Translations under genes and position numbers: made by a program
Shown here: one piece after another, positions 14,619 through 17,436 of the stretch
Numbering within the stretch: the stretch's first letter is position 1
Layout of the letters: each line of letters begins with the position of its first letter
The notes under the pieces: generated by a model
Told to the model about the DNA's origin: nothing
Database searches by the model: none
What the model saw: the letters and a program-made list of their open reading frames with translations, nothing else
NCBI GenBank assembly: GCA_027593305.1
Contig: JAQCJA010000038.1
Span: 1 to 17,436, forward strand
DNA: 17,436 nt
Direction: 5' to 3'
Source: a bacterium
GTDB lineage: Bacteria > Latescibacterota > UBA2968 > UBA8231

Positions 14619-15913
14619 GCGCCCCTTTCGGGTCCGCCGTGCTGCGGCTGGCGACAGTAGCCATTCTCATGGGCGTCAGCCTGGGGGTTGGCTGTAGCTC
14701 CACGGAGGATCGCAGCGCCGACGGGGTCGTAACGATCGAATTCTGGACGATCGCCCTTGGGGATGCTTTCGCCGACTACATCAATGGCATGATCGACACC
14801 TATGAAGCAGCGCATCCCGACGTGCGCGTGAAATGGGTCGATGTGAGTGGCGCCGAAGTATCGGAGAAGTTCCTTGCATCTCTCGTCGGCGGCAGCCCAC
14901 CGGATCTGGCCAATCTGTACGATCTGCCGCGGTTCTTCGAGTTCGACATCCTTGCCGACATGGACCAGTTGGTGTCACCGGCAGACCGTGACCTGCGGCT
15001 GGACGTGTTCTGGCACGGCATGGGCCAGTATCAGGGCACCGCCTACGCTTTGCCCTGGTATGCGGGTGTCACCATGATGTGGTACAACCGCGAACTGTTT
15101 TCCCAGGCCGGTCTCGACCCGGACCAGCCGCCGACGACGATCGACGAGATGCTGGCCTTCGGCCGACAGATTCACGAGCGCACGGGAAAATTCGGCGTCT
15201 CATGGCGACTGCACCCGTCACTGGTGGCGCCGGCATGGGCCCTGTTGCGTCTCGATGGTGTCTGGCCTCTGTTCGATGCTGAACATGCGCATTCCACCAT
15301 CAACACGCCTCTGGCCCATCAGGTCCTGCAGAAATGGGTCGATGCCTATCACGACGGCGTCCTGCCCCCCGAGGCGCTCGCCGCCTCGCATCGGGATGAA
15401 GTCAACTGGTTCATCGAGGGTCGCTGCGCCATGCTGCCCTTTGCCGGCGGCTGGATCACCCGGTACTTCGACAAGACCTTCGAAGCCAAGGCGGTTCCCG
15501 TCCTGCAGCCCCGTGGCGCCCTCGGCCTCGTGCCAGCAACGAACCAGGTACTGGTGGTACCCAGGATGTCGACACACAAGCAGCAGGCCGTCGATTTCGG
15601 GCTGTTCATCACCAACGATGAGAACCAGCTCGAATTCAGTCGTCGCGTCGCCATTCTGGCGTCGACCAAGGCGGCATCTGCCGATGCGTACTTCCGCCGG
15701 GAACCTGCGACGGCCGAGGATCGGGCGCATGTGTTGTCGGCGCTGGACATTCCCAACTCCTTCGTCATGGCGCCCCCCGACGTGCCCGGCTGGAGCCGCA
15801 TGGAGGATGTGTTGTACGAGGAGTTTGCCCGCGCCATGGGGGGTGACCAGACCGTGGCCCAGTGCCTGGCACGGGTGCAGCGCAAGTGGGATCACCAGCT
15901 CGCCTTTCAGTAA
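14615..15913 (+). CDS. ABC sugar-type transporter solute-binding lipoprotein (family 1)
   Basis: 432 aa from a TTG that overlaps the upstream TGA. A GTG at 14639 is a possible alternative start, and both keep the signal peptide and lipobox (LGVGC, Cys27). The mature protein has the family-1 sugar-binding-protein pattern: TIEFWTIALGDAFADYINGM, a periodic ...PDVRVKWVDV..., SPPDLANLYDLP, then GTAYALPWYAGVTMMWYNRE with LFSQAGLDPDQPPTT, and later AMLPFAGGWITRYF. These are the hallmarks of UgpB/MalE-type proteins that deliver a sugar or glycoside to a MalFG-type permease. Two matching permease genes follow immediately (2 bp gap to the first). The exact sugar cannot be read from the sequence. Confidence 0.93.
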   Translation: MSAPFGSAVLRLATVAILMGVSLGVGCSSTEDRSADGVVTIEFWTIALGDAFADYINGMIDTYEAAHPDVRVKWVDVSGAEVSEKFLASLVGGSPPDLANLYDLPRFFEFDILADMDQLVSPADRDLRLDVFWHGMGQYQGTAYALPWYAGVTMMWYNRELFSQAGLDPDQPPTTIDEMLAFGRQIHERTGKFGVSWRLHPSLVAPAWALLRLDGVWPLFDAEHAHSTINTPLAHQVLQKWVDAYHDGVLPPEALAASHRDEVNWFIEGRCAMLPFAGGWITRYFDKTFEAKAVPVLQPRGALGLVPATNQVLVVPRMSTHKQQAVDFGLFITNDENQLEFSRRVAILASTKAASADAYFRREPATAEDRAHVLSALDIPNSFVMAPPDVPGWSRMEDVLYEEFARAMGGDQTVAQCLARVQRKWDHQLAFQ

Positions 15914-15915
15914 CC

Positions 15916-16845
15916 ATGAACAATCAACGTCTCATACCGTATCTGTTCGTCGCGCCCGGCCTGCTGCTGCTGGGGACCTTCTTCGGTTATCCCGTGCTCG
16001 ACACGATATGGCTCAGCTTCCACAAGTACAACTTCTTCAATCCCGCCCAGTTCATCGGTCTGGACAATTTCCGCCGGGCCTTTACCGACGAACTGTTCCT
16101 GCGGGTACTGGCCAACACTCTGCTGTATGCCGCCATTGTTGTGCCGGCGCTGGTGGTGATCTCCTTCTTGCTGGCCCTGCTGCTGAATGCTTCAGTACCG
16201 GGGACCAAGCTGTTTCGCACGGCCTATTACATCCCCGTGGTAACCAGCATCGTTGTTGCCGGGATCATCTGGAAGTGGTTGTACAATTCGGATGGCCTGC
16301 TCAATGCCCTGCTCAAGGGACTCGGCATCGCCGGCCCCGTATGGCTCGCCGATACCCGCGGCGTGGCGCAGGTGATCCTCAGCGGCCTCGGCGTGGAGAC
16401 ACACACCCCCTGGCTCGCAGAACCTGCCCTGGCACTGTTCTCCGTCGCCATGGTCACCGTCTGGAAGGCTTCCCCGTACTACATGATCATTTATCTGGCC
16501 GGGCTGCAGGGCATCCCGAAGGAGCTGGAGGAAGCGGCCCGCGTCGACGGGGCGGGACGCTGGCGTGTCATACGCCATGTGGTGATTCCCAGCATCCGTC
16601 CCTATACCCTGGTGGTGACCATCATTGCCACCATCGCCGCGCTGCGCACCTTCGGCGAAGTCTACGTCATGACCGGCGGCGGCCCCTACAACCGCACGAA
16701 TCTGCTCGCCTACTACATCTACACCCTCGGCTTCAAGTATCTGGAGGTGGGCTACGCTGCCGCTGTGTCGCTGATCCTGCTGCTGATCATTCTCACATTT
16801 GCCATCATCAATTTCCGCCTCACCGGCGGCGACAACACGACGTGA
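15916..16845 (+). CDS. ABC sugar-type transporter permease, MalF/UgpA-like
   Basis: 309 aa. The ATG at 15916 starts just after the previous TAA; the frame is open further upstream, but MNNQRLIPYLFVAPG is the usual N-terminus of this family. Six membrane helices are visible, the first being LIPYLFVAPGLLLLGTFFGY and the last VSLILLLIILTFAIINF. The EAA coupling motif that docks the ATPase is at ~200-230 (IPKELEEAARVDGAGRWRVI then RHVVIPSIRP). Length and helix count match the family. It pairs with the binding protein upstream and the MalG-like permease downstream to form the import channel in the inner membrane. Confidence 0.95.
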   Translation: MNNQRLIPYLFVAPGLLLLGTFFGYPVLDTIWLSFHKYNFFNPAQFIGLDNFRRAFTDELFLRVLANTLLYAAIVVPALVVISFLLALLLNASVPGTKLFRTAYYIPVVTSIVVAGIIWKWLYNSDGLLNALLKGLGIAGPVWLADTRGVAQVILSGLGVETHTPWLAEPALALFSVAMVTVWKASPYYMIIYLAGLQGIPKELEEAARVDGAGRWRVIRHVVIPSIRPYTLVVTIIATIAALRTFGEVYVMTGGGPYNRTNLLAYYIYTLGFKYLEVGYAAAVSLILLLIILTFAIINFRLTGGDNTT

Positions 16846-16852
16846 GCCGCGC

Positions 16853-17436
16853 ATGAGCCAGCTTCCTCTTCTGCGGCGCGTCCATGTGGAGCGCCTGGTC
16901 CTCTACGCCCTCATGATCGGTGTGGGTACTGTGCTGCTGGCGCCATTTGGCTGGCTGCTGTCGACTGCCCTCAAGTCGGAGTCGGCGGATCTGTTCGCCT
17001 ATCCGCCCCAGTGGATTCCTGATCCCATCGTCTGGGGCAATTTCGTCAAAGCCTGGAATATCCTGCCCTTCGCGCGCTACATCTTCAACACCTTCTTCAT
17101 CGCCATCACCACGGTCGTGCTCAATCTGTTCTTCTGCTCCCTTACCGCCTACGCCCTGGCGCGTATGCGCTTTCGTGGCCGGCAATTCATTCTGTACTGC
17201 GTGCTGGCAACAACCATGGTCCCCTTCCAGGTGCTGCTGATCCCGCTGTTCATCGTCACCTTGCGGCTGGGCCTGGTCGATTCCTATGCCGGCGTCATCC
17301 TGCCGGTGGCGGTGAATGCCTTCGGCATATTCCTGCTGCGCCAGGCCTTCACCACGGTGCCCCAGGACATCGAGGACGCGGCGCGTATCGATGGTTGTGG
17401 CGACTTCACCATCTATGCCAGAATCATGATGCCCCT
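16853..17436 (+). CDS. ABC sugar-type transporter permease, MalG/UgpE-like (partial, 3' end outside window)
   Basis: 194 codons are visible from the ATG at 16853, 7 bp after the previous stop, running off the right edge without a stop. The N-terminus and first helix (LVLYALMIGVGTVLLAPFGW), then STALKSESADLF, PPQWIPDPIVWGNF, YALARMRFRGRQF and VPFQVLLIPLF follow the MalG/UgpE pattern. The EAA motif begins near the end (VPQDIEDAARIDGCGDFTIY) and is cut off after IMMP. A full protein would be about 270-280 aa. It is the second half of the permease pair. The ATPase gene may lie further downstream or be shared from elsewhere in the genome. Confidence 0.95.
   Translation, partial: MSQLPLLRRVHVERLVLYALMIGVGTVLLAPFGWLLSTALKSESADLFAYPPQWIPDPIVWGNFVKAWNILPFARYIFNTFFIAITTVVLNLFFCSLTAYALARMRFRGRQFILYCVLATTMVPFQVLLIPLFIVTLRLGLVDSYAGVILPVAVNAFGIFLLRQAFTTVPQDIEDAARIDGCGDFTIYARIMMP

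Noticed and set aside
14615..14669. ATG at 14669 as the true start of the solute-binding protein
   Set aside because: It would leave only MGVSLGVGC before the lipid-modified Cys, too short for a signal peptide; the upstream TTG or GTG gives a normal one.

Overview
The window is GC-rich, densely coding bacterial DNA dominated by genes for exported and cell-surface proteins. Three proteins end in C-terminal modules of the FlgD-like or type IX secretion (T9SS) sorting type (motifs SPNGDGIND, YPNPFN, and IYDLSGR-like followed by WDG.D..G). There are three lipobox proteins, an FG-GAP/UnbV protein, and GTG/TTG starts beside ATG. This combination fits the FCB superphylum and its relatives (for example Latescibacterota-like, Eisenbacteria-like or KSB1-like lineages). 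That placement is inferred from domain style only; no rRNA or marker gene is present. The window probably comes from an environmental genome.

Layout. (1) Positions 2-2374 (+) hold the 3' part of a very large putative outer-membrane or surface protein. A membrane protein with a TPR tail follows (2435-4381, +); its N-terminal half resembles GT39-type glycosyltransferases but seems to lack the first catalytic loop. (2) Two paralogous secreted proteins are transcribed divergently from a 154-bp control region: 4400-6542 (-) and 6697-8841 (+). Each has a signal peptide, discoidin-like beta domains and a FlgD-like C-terminal Ig domain. The minus-strand copy is broken near its 5' end by a 43-bp segment bounded by a 12-bp direct repeat. 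Removing 43 bp gives one 699-aa protein that aligns with its 714-aa neighbour. (3) A single secreted CBM9-like protein (8988-9884, +) has its own sigma70-like promoter and a near-perfect intrinsic terminator at 9950-9990. (4) A lipoprotein with FG-GAP/VCBS repeats and an ASPIC/UnbV domain lies at 10021-11685 (+). (5) A probable operon begins at a promoter near 11714 and runs off the window end. It encodes a small lipoprotein, an exported DUF362 protein with a jelly-roll domain and a T9SS-type tail, a sugar-type ABC solute-binding lipoprotein, and two permeases (MalF-like and MalG-like, the second cut by the window edge). The ATPase is not in the window.

The genes suggest a cell-envelope module for sensing, binding or importing carbohydrate. 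Surface discoidin-like and CBM9-like proteins would contact glycans, and the ABC importer would take up released sugar. The DUF362 protein is tied to the importer by a 4-bp stop/start overlap, so it is probably made together with the binding protein. Function beyond this is inference.

No tRNA, rRNA, CRISPR array, insertion sequence or phage gene was seen. No gene-free stretch exceeds 300 bases; the longest is the 154-bp divergent region.
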